From assembly GCF_023228165.1 (NCBI RefSeq), contig NZ_JALOBS010000024.1, positions 12,539-76,538 on the forward strand: a stretch of 64,000 bases of DNA, read 5' to 3'. Position numbers and translations under genes: made by a program. Below the pieces are notes generated by a model. The model had not been told where the DNA came from. It saw nothing but the letters and a program-made list of their open reading frames with translations, and searched no databases. Source of the stretch: Methylomonas sp. (GTDB lineage Bacteria > Pseudomonadota > Gammaproteobacteria > Methylococcales > Methylomonadaceae). Positions 17,959 to 25,580 of the stretch are shown in pieces (within the stretch, counting starts at the first letter, position 1; each line of letters opens with the position of its first letter).

Positions 17959-17994
17959 GAGCTCGCCGGAGGCTCGACACCTTCGGTGGAGCTC
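17959..17994. repeat. 30-bp module, intergenic
   Basis: GAGCTC, 24 nt (GCCGGAGGCTCGAC..CGGTG), GAGCTC, spacing 30 bp. It lies between the 3' ends of two convergent genes, 18 bases from the stop of the minus-strand gene. Confidence 0.85.
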
Positions 17995-18011
17995 GCGAAG
18001 CGGTCGGCGAA

Positions 18012-18434
18012 CTACATTATGTGTTCTATAATGTACGCCGCATGCGGCTCGTAAATCTGCTCATCGAGTGGAGAAAGTGATATCGCCACCGGCTCGCAAA
18101 CTTTCAGCTGCAGACTTGAAACTATTTTTATATCTCTGTCTCGTGCGTAGCAAAATGCGGATATTAGAAATCCGGAATCATGCGTTTCAATATCGCGCGC
18201 CAATCTCTCTGTGTCGAGATAAAATGACGTACTATTGCGCGCGAAACATACTAAAACAGTTGGTTCTTTTTCATCCGTAAATTGGATGATGAAATAGTTT
18301 GCCCAATTACAGCGATTTCCATCGCAGATATATTCTGCAACATACTCAGCTATTTGCCGCGCATGAACGACGGGTTCTATTTCGCATTCCATATTGTTAC
18401 TATTTTGCGAAGTGCTTTTTTTGTCGCAGGGCAT
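18012..18434 (-). CDS. Hypothetical protein, paralogue of the gene at 18523
   Basis: 140 residues, not recognised. IAEYVAEYICDGNRCNWANY then FIIQF matches IVANFVKEYMDDKTRCCGGD then LFYIRF of the neighbour. Both continue with an alpha/beta segment ending in a PLD/PLPQQIY motif. No signal peptide. An internal Met at residue 15 is an alternative start. The region between the two genes contains TTTTTCTTTTGAATTTC on the minus strand, rather far (about 95 bases) from this ATG. Confidence 0.6.
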   Translation of the reverse strand: MPCDKKSTSQNSNNMECEIEPVVHARQIAEYVAEYICDGNRCNWANYFIIQFTDEKEPTVLVCFARNSTSFYLDTERLARDIETHDSGFLISAFCYARDRDIKIVSSLQLKVCEPVAISLSPLDEQIYEPHAAYIIEHIM

Positions 18435-18522
18435 ATTTATTGAGTGTATATATTGACTCTTTATTGAGCAATAGTCGCGAAGCCTTTATGCTATACTTCT
18501 GTTACTTCTATCATTTCGAAAT

Positions 18523-19023
18523 TCAAAAGAAAAATATCTGAGTTTCTCTCGTAAAGCGTTTGCCCACAAATTCGCTGATATATATCTGCTGTGGAAGTGG
18601 GTCAATATTGACATTAAAGCGTTTGTGCCTCCCTGGAGTCATAGATTGCAATTGCGAAATGCACGCCGAAGATAGCGTTGTCGCTTCGTCTTCATTTTGC
18701 CGGAATATAGTCGCGATGACGGTGAAATCGAAGCCTTTTGCCATAATTTCGCGCGTCAATGGGGATTCGCCAAATTCGTCTATTGCCGGTATCGTTTTTG
18801 CATTTTGTTCAAATAAAAATCTTATGTAGAATAAATCGCCACCACAACAGCGCGTTTTATCATCCATGTATTCTTTGACAAAATTGGCAACGATATCCGC
18901 TTTCGAATAAGCAGTAGAAAGTTTTTGCGCGCTCGGCGAATCATCTGCGGCATCCGGAATAGTATACGTTTGTTTATAGCGCTGCGGAATTGAGACAATA
19001 AGAGTCGGCGGCAATACTGCCAT
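18523..19023 (-). CDS. Hypothetical protein, paralogue of the gene at 18012
   Basis: 166 residues, not recognised. It shares the central Cys-containing block and the C-terminal PLPQQIYISEF with the shorter gene at 18012, and has about 40 extra N-terminal residues. A minus-strand TCTTCTTTTGAAAA motif lies at 19071-19084. The two genes are a tandem duplication pair. Confidence 0.6.
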   Translation of the reverse strand: MAVLPPTLIVSIPQRYKQTYTIPDAADDSPSAQKLSTAYSKADIVANFVKEYMDDKTRCCGGDLFYIRFLFEQNAKTIPAIDEFGESPLTREIMAKGFDFTVIATIFRQNEDEATTLSSACISQLQSMTPGRHKRFNVNIDPLPQQIYISEFVGKRFTRETQIFFF

Positions 19024-19070
19024 GAACTTTCCTTTGTAAAGTATACTTCTTGACTAGAATGTACATCCTA

Positions 19071-19084
19071 TTTTCAAAAGAAGA
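19071..19084 (-). promoter_or_regulatory. T-rich GAA promoter motif for the gene starting at 19023
   Basis: Minus strand TCTTCTTTTGAAAA, 47 bases before the ATG. Confidence 0.4.
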
Positions 19085-19168
19085 TGGGGCAATCGCCCCC
19101 TTCAACTTCCAAATTCGCGAATGATGATTTGTCACTATTTTAAATGACGGTGCACATATTTCAATACG

Positions 19169-19498
19169 ATGGATATCAGCGATTTGCTCAGTTGCGCTGC
19201 TGAAAGTGGAAATATGGGGAGAACCATTGCTGATAAACAAAATGTAAGTTATCTTAATGCAATGCTTTGTCACGGCGCAAAAGAAGGACAAAAAGATGCG
19301 TGCTTTCTCGCAAAGACACAAGGAGCGAATGATTTTAATGGCATGCTTCGCAGCGCGGTTGATGGCGGATACGTAGAAATTTGTCTTCTCGCAAAGGGTT
19401 GGGGCGCGAACGATTTTGGCGAAATGCTGCGTATCGCGACATTACACCAAAATGAAGAATTATGCGTCCTTGCGAAAAAGTGGATGCAGCAACCGTAA
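19169..19498 (+). CDS. Short ankyrin-like repeat protein without F-box
   Basis: 109 residues made of about three and a half 27-residue repeats (CHGAKEGQKDACFLAKTQGA, NDFNGMLRSAVDGGYVEICL, NDFGEMLRIATLHQNEELC). The F-box N-terminus found in its neighbours is missing and no T-rich promoter motif precedes it. It may be a remnant of a larger gene, or a stand-alone repeat protein that competes with the F-box versions. Confidence 0.6.
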   Translation: MDISDLLSCAAESGNMGRTIADKQNVSYLNAMLCHGAKEGQKDACFLAKTQGANDFNGMLRSAVDGGYVEICLLAKGWGANDFGEMLRIATLHQNEELCVLAKKWMQQP

Positions 19499-19533
19499 TA
19501 CGCGCGCGATGAAGTGTGCTTTTTTTGTGTATA

Positions 19534-19543
19534 ATCATTTTGA
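19534..19543 (+). promoter_or_regulatory. Weak GAA-type promoter motif for the gene at 19569
   Basis: CATTTTGAAT, then CTGCGCGCCTACAAAATAAT before the ATG. The downstream part matches the leader before 23578 (CTGCGCGTATACAAACTAAT), supporting a real promoter. Confidence 0.45.
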
Positions 19544-19568
19544 ATCTGCGCGCCTACAAAATAATAAA

Positions 19569-20198
19569 ATGGGCGATGCATCTTTAATGGACATGGATGA
19601 TGCTCTCATTCTCGAAATTTACTCTTGGGGATATCCAGAAGAAATGTACCGCCTTCGCGAGGTTTGCAAGCGTTTTGCGAACGTAATTCCGCCGCCAACG
19701 AAATATAACCCGAATAATTTACTATACATAGCCGCGGGAATGCATCAAATACGCCGATGTATTATCGCAAAAGAGAATGGCGCAACTGACTTTGACGCAA
19801 TGCTCCATATCGCGACCATACGAGAAAACGCCGATTTATGTATTCTTGCCAAATCTTTCGGGGCAACTGGTTTTGATTTTATGATAGTCATCTCGGCACA
19901 ACGCGGAAACCAAGAACTCTGCGCACTTGCAGAGGAATTGGGCGCGACTAATTTTGATGGAATGTTGGATGCGGCTTCCGAAATTGGAAACCGAGAGCTC
20001 TGTATTCTTGCAAAGAATTGGGGCGTCACATCGACTGGAATCTACTTGATGCGGTGGAATGCAATGCAAAGTGGCAACACTGAATTGCTCGAATTAGCAG
20101 AGACGTGGTTGCGCGAAATGCGCGAACTGGCAGAACAACGGATAAACGAAGAAATTGAGGCGACTGCTAATTCACGCGAAATTGAGCGAAATCCCTGA
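19569..20198 (+). CDS. F-box plus ankyrin-like repeat protein
   Basis: 209 residues from the ATG at 19569, chosen because MDDALILEIYSWGYPEEMYR then LREVCKRFANVIPPP matches the F-box start of its neighbours; upstream Mets lie in repeat-derived sequence. Four to five 27-residue repeats follow (CIIAKENGATDFDAMLHIA, CILAKSFGATGFDFMI and so on), with a Glu-rich helical tail. It is the first F-box member of the 19-28 kb array. It is predicted to act as a substrate adaptor for host SCF ubiquitin ligase. Confidence 0.75.
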   Translation: MGDASLMDMDDALILEIYSWGYPEEMYRLREVCKRFANVIPPPTKYNPNNLLYIAAGMHQIRRCIIAKENGATDFDAMLHIATIRENADLCILAKSFGATGFDFMIVISAQRGNQELCALAEELGATNFDGMLDAASEIGNRELCILAKNWGVTSTGIYLMRWNAMQSGNTELLELAETWLREMRELAEQRINEEIEATANSREIERNP

Positions 20199-20207
20199 AG
20201 ATTTTCT

Positions 20208-20220
20208 CTCTTTTTTGAAA
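20208..20220 (+). promoter_or_regulatory. T-rich GAA promoter motif for the gene at 20241
   Basis: CTCTTTTTTGAAA, 20 bases before the ATG. Confidence 0.6.
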
Positions 20221-20240
20221 TCCGCGCAAGAAGGATAATA

Positions 20241-21176
20241 ATGGCATTGCAGTTTTCGCTTGAATATTTAGACGACTCTCTTATCCTCGCGATTTATGTG
20301 AGTGCTTATCCTGAGGAAATATATCGCCTTCGTGAAACATGTAAACGATTTGCCGCGCTAATCCCAATACCGACGAAATACACGCCAATTCGCATGCTTT
20401 ATGACGCCGCGATAAAGGGGCAGCCGCGCCGATATGCCCTCGCAAATGAGAATTTTGATTATACAACGTGTTGCGCTGCGGAAATCGGCTGTCGCGAAAT
20501 TTGTTTACTTGCGAAAAATTATGGTGCGCGCAATTTCAATATGATGCTTTTCGGCGCTGCAAAAGGCGGTCAAATTCAGCTTTGCCGTCTTGCGAAAGAG
20601 TGGAAAGCGGCAAAATTTAATAAAATGCTGCGCGGAGCAGCAGAAGGTGGACAAGTCGAAATATGCCGACTCGCAAAAGAATGGGGCGCAACAAAGTTCG
20701 ATAGAATGTTCCACATAGCTGTGCGCCATTCTCGGCGAGAAGTCTGTTTCCTTGCGAAAGAATGGATAACGATTGATGCCAACGACATGCTTCGCACTGC
20801 CGCAGCCGTTGGAAGTACAGAAATGTGTCTCCTCGCGCACGAGTGGCTCGACGAAGTCTCGACACCAAAGGTGGAGCTCGCTGAAGGCTCGACCGCAACG
20901 CGGGAGCCTTCAGCGAACCCGGATTTCGATGGCATGCTAGAATCCGCCGTACTCTGGAAAAATCGCGAAATGTGCATCCTTGCCAAATCTTTCGGGGCAA
21001 CAGATTTTAATATGATGTTATTCCGCGCAGCATCGATAAATTGCTATGAACTATGTCTTCTTGCGAAGTCTTTTGGCGCGACGGATTTCAATAGTATGCG
21101 CTTCATCGCGATGGCACAGGGAAATAAGGATTTGTGTGCATTGGCGGACAAATGGAGCGCAGAAGTAACTCAGTAG
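20241..21176 (+). CDS. F-box plus ankyrin-like repeat protein with module insertion
   Basis: 311 residues. The N-terminal F-box is LDDSLILAIYVSAYPEEIYR then LRETCKRFAALIP. It is followed by about eight 27-residue repeats. Between repeats, after HEW, the sequence LDEVSTPKVELAEGSTATRE interrupts the normal GATDFDGML continuation. It is encoded by two adjacent 30-bp modules and part of a third (20844-20909), after which DFDGML resumes in phase. Confidence 0.8.
   Translation: MALQFSLEYLDDSLILAIYVSAYPEEIYRLRETCKRFAALIPIPTKYTPIRMLYDAAIKGQPRRYALANENFDYTTCCAAEIGCREICLLAKNYGARNFNMMLFGAAKGGQIQLCRLAKEWKAAKFNKMLRGAAEGGQVEICRLAKEWGATKFDRMFHIAVRHSRREVCFLAKEWITIDANDMLRTAAAVGSTEMCLLAHEWLDEVSTPKVELAEGSTATREPSANPDFDGMLESAVLWKNREMCILAKSFGATDFNMMLFRAASINCYELCLLAKSFGATDFNSMRFIAMAQGNKDLCALADKWSAEVTQ
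20844..20909. repeat. Two adjacent 30-bp modules in an ankyrin-like protein
   Basis: Hexamers TGGCTC, GAGCTC and GAGCCT at 20844, 20874 and 20904, each 30 bp apart. The first unit is type A, the second has the reverse-complement type B core (GGCTCGACCGCAACGCGG). Confidence 0.8.
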
Positions 21177-21278
21177 TTCGGTTCTTTTTTTGCGCGCCAT
21201 TCGCGAAGATAAAAAAATGTATTTATGCGAGTGTGATTTGACCAGATTTCAGCGGCGATTATGGCTAGCATGGGTTGA

Positions 21279-21291
21279 TTTATTTTGAATT
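21279..21291 (+). promoter_or_regulatory. GAA-type promoter motif for the gene at 21314
   Basis: TTTATTTTGAATT, 22 bases before the ATG at 21314. Confidence 0.5.
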
Positions 21292-21313
21292 GACTGTGCA
21301 TCAAAATAATAAT

Positions 21314-22324
21314 ATGGATTCTCTATTTGATAGTTTCGATGATACACTTATTCACGCGATTTATGAATGCGGCTATCCAGAGGAAATGTGCCACTTTCGC
21401 GAAGTCTGCAGGCGTTTCGCGAGGATAATTTCACCGCCTGTGAAATACAACCCTAATATATTGCTCGCCGAAGCTGCGAGAAAGGGGCAAATGCGCCGAT
21501 GCATGCTCGCAAAAGAACATGGTGCGACTGATTTCGAAATGATGCTCCTTTGCGCCGCAGGAAATGGATGGCGCCAAATCTGTTCGCTCGCAAAGAGTTG
21601 GCACGCAAAACAATTTAATAAAATGCTTTACGCAGCCGCGCTCACCGGTCAAGCGGAAATTTGCGCGTTAGCACGTGAATGGGGCGGAAGTACCATTGAT
21701 TTCAAGGAAATGCTCAGCTACGCTGCGAGAGACGGACAAATGGAGATTTGTTTCCTTGCGAAGAGATGGCTCGATGAAGCCTCGACATCGCCAGAGAAGA
21801 ACGCAACTAATTTTGATGAAATGCTACGCAGTGCAACGCTCGCAGAGAATAAAGAACTCTGTGTACTGGCGAAAAGTTGGGGCGCGACTGATTTTGTGGG
21901 AATGTTTCGTCTCGCCGTTGCCGTTGGAGATATAGAAATGTGTATCCTCGCGCGTGATTGGATTAGCTCGACAACTCCGCCGGAAGACCCAATAGACGTT
22001 AATGAAATGCTACGAAACGCGGCATTTTCTGGAAATAAAGAGCTCTGCATACTCGCAAAGGAATGGGGTGCGACGGATTTTGACGGAATGCTGAGTCATG
22101 CCGCGGTAAATGAAAAATTGGATATTTGCATCATCGCACAAAATTGGGGTGCGACGAATTCCGCCGAAACGCTCCAACAAGTAATGGAAATAATAAATAC
22201 CAGAGATGATATTAATAGAACGATGCACGAGTCATTGCCTGCCATACCAAGGCTTGACGAGGCGCCGTTAGCTACGATTCGCGAATTTTTAACAAATTTA
22301 AGAGCACAACATCAAGCGCGATAA
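21314..22324 (+). CDS. F-box plus ankyrin-like repeat protein
   Basis: 336 residues from the ATG at 21314, placed by the F-box alignment (FDDTLIHAIYECGYPEEM then CHFREVCRRFARIISPP). About nine 27-residue repeats follow. Two junctions carry decayed module sequence after the repeat Trp: KRWLDEASTSPEKNATNF and RDWISSTTPPEDPIDVNEML. The C-terminal 45 residues leave the repeat pattern and form a helical tail. It is a predicted ubiquitin-ligase adaptor. Confidence 0.75.
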   Translation: MDSLFDSFDDTLIHAIYECGYPEEMCHFREVCRRFARIISPPVKYNPNILLAEAARKGQMRRCMLAKEHGATDFEMMLLCAAGNGWRQICSLAKSWHAKQFNKMLYAAALTGQAEICALAREWGGSTIDFKEMLSYAARDGQMEICFLAKRWLDEASTSPEKNATNFDEMLRSATLAENKELCVLAKSWGATDFVGMFRLAVAVGDIEMCILARDWISSTTPPEDPIDVNEMLRNAAFSGNKELCILAKEWGATDFDGMLSHAAVNEKLDICIIAQNWGATNSAETLQQVMEIINTRDDINRTMHESLPAIPRLDEAPLATIREFLTNLRAQHQAR

Positions 22325-22412
22325 ATTCTCTGAATTTATTGCTGCATTCTTGATATTTCTCGAAAGGACCGAGATAAAAGTTATTCCAATCATTTCGGAG
22401 ATGCTCAATTGA

Positions 22413-22426
22413 TTCTTTTTTGAATC
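22413..22426 (+). promoter_or_regulatory. T-rich GAA promoter motif for the gene at 22449
   Basis: TTCTTTTTTGAATC, 22 bases before the ATG. Confidence 0.6.
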
Positions 22427-22448
22427 GGCATTAATTAATAAGTAATAA

Positions 22449-23501
22449 ATGGAGGATTTAACACTCTATCTTGATGATGCACTTATTCTCGCAATTTACG
22501 AATGTGGCTATCCAGAGGAAATGTATCGACTTCGCGAGGTTTGCCGGCGATTTGCGGCGATTATCCCGCAGCCAAAAAAATACAAACCAAACACATTACT
22601 AAATGAAGCCGCGGAGAGTGGGCAAATACGCAGATGCATTATCGCAAAAAATCGAGGTGCGACAGATTACGATGTGCTTTGTCGGGCAGCAATTAGCGGT
22701 AGTGTGGAATTGTGTTCTCTCATGAAAGAATGGGGCTCAAATGATTATAATGGCATGCTTTATGAAGCTGCGTATTATGGACATGAAGAATTATGTAAAC
22801 TCGCAAAGGAATGGGGCGGTGATAGTATTAATTTTAGCATGATGTTAGCAGCTGCTGCAAATGGCGGACGGCGAGAAATTTGCATTCTCGCGAAAGAATG
22901 GGGAATTGTATATCCGAATGAAATGCTGCGTTTCGCAGCTACCGGCAGGCATGTCGAATTATGTAAGCTCGCAAAAGAATGAGGAGCAACTGAATTTCGT
23001 TCAATGGCTAACATTGCAGCTGAAAATGGTCAAATTGAATTATGTGTCCTCGCGAAAAACTGGAGCACTTATAAAACAAGCGAGACAACGCTGAGTACTG
23101 TAGATCCAAATGATATACTTAGGTTTGCAGCCGCTGGCGGACACAAAACTCTGTGCGAGATTGCGAAGAATTGGGGAGCGACCGATTTTAATCGCGCACT
23201 AAAATTTGCAACACGCAAAGGACAAAAAGATACATGTGTCCTTATGAAGAATTTCGGCGCGACTGATTTCGATGGTATGCTGCGCAAGGCAGCACGCCAC
23301 GGAAATCGCGAATTATGCATTCTCGCAAGGGAATGGGGCGCAACTGATTTTGCCGGAATGCTCGCTCATGCGGAAAATGGTAAAGAGGAAGATTGTGCGT
23401 CTCCGTCGGGGTATCTTGGCGTATTTCTTCTCATGGCGCCAAGGAAACGTCACTCCGAAATATGCGATTTGGCTGATAAGTGGATTGCAGAATCTCAGTG
23501 A
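22449..23501 (+). pseudogene. F-box/ankyrin-like gene split by an in-frame TGA
   Basis: Frame 22449-22982 encodes an F-box (LDDALILAIYECGYPEEMYR) and repeats ending HVELCKLAKE, where TGA (22980-22982) replaces the invariant TGG of KEWGAT. Reading resumes at once in the same frame (GATEFRSMANIAAENGQIE) through about five more repeats to 23501. One G-to-A change therefore cuts a 350-residue protein to 177 residues. It could be a pseudogene, a truncated functional protein, a stop-readthrough case or a sequencing error. The remainder is intact, so the change is recent. Confidence 0.85.
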
Positions 23502-23540
23502 TGCCAATTTCGCCGATTCGAGTGAAATAGCGCGATGTTG

Positions 23541-23555
23541 CTCTTTTTTTGAATC
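23541..23555 (+). promoter_or_regulatory. T7-GAA promoter motif for the gene at 23578
   Basis: CTCTTTTTTTGAATC, 22 bases before the ATG. Confidence 0.65.
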
Positions 23556-23577
23556 TGCGCGTATACAAACTAATAAA

Positions 23578-24240
23578 ATGGAAGTATTGACTCTACTGCA
23601 TCTGGACGACTCTCTTATTTGTGCCATTTATTCTTGGGGCTATCCTGAGGAAATGTATCGCTTCCGCGAAGTTTGTAAGCGATTTGCAGAATTGCTTCCT
23701 AAACCAGAAAAATGTTTACCTGGCAAATTGTTAATTGATGCCACAAATAACGGACAATACGCGCGTTGTGTCATTGCGAAAATCGTGGAGCAACAAATTT
23801 CAATGAAATGCTCCGCATTGCAACGCAAAAAGGATATCGGAAGATATGTAAACTCGCGAAAAAATTCGGCGCAACTAATTTTGGCGAAATGCTTTGCAAT
23901 GCGGCATACAGAGGACGAAGAGATTTATGCATTCTTGCAAAGGAATGGGGTGCAACATGCTATGATTTTATGCTTAATGGTGCCGCATATAGCGGACATT
24001 TAGATTTATGTACACTCGCAAAGAAATGGCTCGGCGAAGCTCGGCGAAGCCTCGACACCTCCGGTGGAGCCTCGACAACTTCGTTGGAGGGCACAACTAA
24101 TTTCAATGAGGCATCATTGTATGCAGCATGTGGCGGGCATAAAAACTTTATGTGAATTTGCGCGTTTGCTGAATAATCGCCAAAGAATAAGCACGATGTG
24201 GTATTATTTTTTGATGAGCGACTTGCGTTCAATAAATTAA
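23578..24240 (+). pseudogene. Frameshifted F-box/ankyrin-like gene
   Basis: The start MEVLTLLHLDDSLICAIYSW then GYPEEMYRFREVCKRFAELL is an intact F-box. After CVIAK, a run of four A (consensus five) shifts the frame by minus one; the repeats continue in the next frame (NRGATNFNEMLRIATQKGYR onward). Near 24141 a run of five A (consensus four) shifts it again: GGHKTLCEFARLL then continues to a stop at 24238-24240. A 30-bp module plus a related half-module lies at 24037-24090 after KKW. Two homopolymer indels suggest decay, or polymerase slippage sites, or sequencing error. Confidence 0.8.
24037..24090. repeat. 30-bp module plus related half-unit after repeat Trp
   Basis: AAGCTC at 24037 and GAGCCT at 24067, 30 bp apart, then a variant CTCGACAACTTCGTTGGAGG. 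The same composite occurs at 27131, 27268 and 34582. Confidence 0.8.
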
Positions 24241-24266
24241 AATCACAATTGAGCCAAGATATACTA
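24190..24266 (+). promoter_or_regulatory. Shared leader of three neighbouring genes
   Basis: The blocks GGTATTATTTTTTGATG, then TTCAATAAATTAAAATCAC, then AAGATATACTA precede the ATG at 24267. Very similar blocks precede 25581 and 27744, so promoter, leader and first codons were duplicated as one unit. Confidence 0.6.
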
Positions 24267-25496
24267 ATGACCGACTCGGCGGCACAATCTATAACATGCG
24301 CGACAATTAGCGAAATTCCCCAAGATAGCAAAATGGAAGAACTCCCGCGTAGCGGTCGAGCCGAAGGCGAACTGACTATTATGCAATTAGATGATTTTCT
24401 TATTCGCGTTATTTATTTTTGGGGTTATCCCGAGGAGATGTATCGCTTTCACGAAGTTTGCCAGCGATTCGCGAGAATATTTTTGAAGCCAGTAAGATGT
24501 TCGCCAGATGAATTGCTAATCATTGCCGCAAGAAATGGTCAACAAGCGCGATGTACGATTGCCAAAAATCGCGGTGCAACTGATTTTAATGGAATGCTCG
24601 GTTGGGCGGCACAAAAAGGAAAATCGAAAATATGTATCCTCGCCGTGGAATGGGGAGCGAGTGATTTTAATAGAATGCTCCGTGATGCTGCATATGGCGG
24701 ACAATTGGCAATTTGCCAACTTGCAAAGAAATGGGGCGCGACAGATTTGGATGGTATGCTCGGTAATGCAGCGTTAAGAGGGCAAAAAGATTTGTGTTTA
24801 CTCGCGATGAAATGGGGAACGACCAATTTTAATCATATGCTATCATACGCGTCGTTCGGCGGACACAAATCCCTGTGTGAGATGGCTATGAACTGGGGAG
24901 CAACGAGTTTTAATAATATGCTTCGCTGCGCAGCTGTCAGGGGGAAATTCGAATTGTGTATAATTGCGAAAGGATTGGGCGCAAGTGATTTTAATGGTAT
25001 GCTTCGCAGTGCTGCGATTAATGGAAATTTAGACTCATGCCAACTTGCGAAAGAATGGGGCGCGACAAATTTCAATATGATGCTTCACGGCGCTGCAAGC
25101 GGAGGGAATGAATTTGCTTGCACCCTCGCAAAAGAATGGGGCGCAACTGATTTTAATGAGATTATTCGCGTTTCCGCCAAATATGGACATGAAAACACAT
25201 GCATACTCGCAAAGGAATGGGGCGCAACGAATTTCGACGAGTTACTCTATATTGCCGCTCAATATGGAAAGAAAAATATCTGCATTCTTGCGAAAAAATG
25301 GGGAGAGACTGGTTTTAATGGAATGCTTTGTGGCGCGGCGCGCGGTGGACAAAAAGAGATATGTATTCTTGCCGTGGAATGGGGTGCGACTGATATTAGC
25401 ACGATGCGTGCCATTGCGCTTCAATATGGACAACGCGCTATTCGCGCGCTTGCCAGAAAATGGCTGCGCAAAAATGCGCGAATCGCCGAAGAATAA
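24267..25496 (+). CDS. F-box plus ankyrin-like repeat protein, zinc finger lost
   Basis: 409 residues from the ATG at 24267. The first residues MTDSAAQSITC match the zinc-finger leader of the genes at 25581 and 27744, but the finger itself (CGKIFKY to TPC) is absent and the text jumps to EIPQDSKMEE. Then comes a type B module (ELPRSGRAEG), the F-box LDDFLIRVIYFWGYPEEM and about eleven clean 27-residue repeats. It is the most regular solenoid of the array. A second possible start is the Met at 24332. Confidence 0.8.
   Translation: MTDSAAQSITCATISEIPQDSKMEELPRSGRAEGELTIMQLDDFLIRVIYFWGYPEEMYRFHEVCQRFARIFLKPVRCSPDELLIIAARNGQQARCTIAKNRGATDFNGMLGWAAQKGKSKICILAVEWGASDFNRMLRDAAYGGQLAICQLAKKWGATDLDGMLGNAALRGQKDLCLLAMKWGTTNFNHMLSYASFGGHKSLCEMAMNWGATSFNNMLRCAAVRGKFELCIIAKGLGASDFNGMLRSAAINGNLDSCQLAKEWGATNFNMMLHGAASGGNEFACTLAKEWGATDFNEIIRVSAKYGHENTCILAKEWGATNFDELLYIAAQYGKKNICILAKKWGETGFNGMLCGAARGGQKEICILAVEWGATDISTMRAIALQYGQRAIRALARKWLRKNARIAEE
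24339..24374. repeat. 30-bp module, type B, in frame
   Basis: GAACTC, CCGCGTAGCGGTCGAG core, then GAACTG 30 bp on; translated ELPRSGRAEGEL. Here the flanking hexamer is GAACT(C/G) at both ends rather than GAGCTC. Confidence 0.85.
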
Positions 25497-25580
25497 GCGC
25501 AGTATGGTATTATTTTTTCGATGAAAAACTGGCGAATCGCCTTTAATAAATTGAAATCGCGATTAAGCTAAAATATAACG

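Noticed and set aside
20576..20986. Long antisense frames inside the ankyrin-like genes
   Set aside because: The 27-codon repeat structure keeps other frames open periodically; translations are Ser/Arg-rich shadows without independent start signals.
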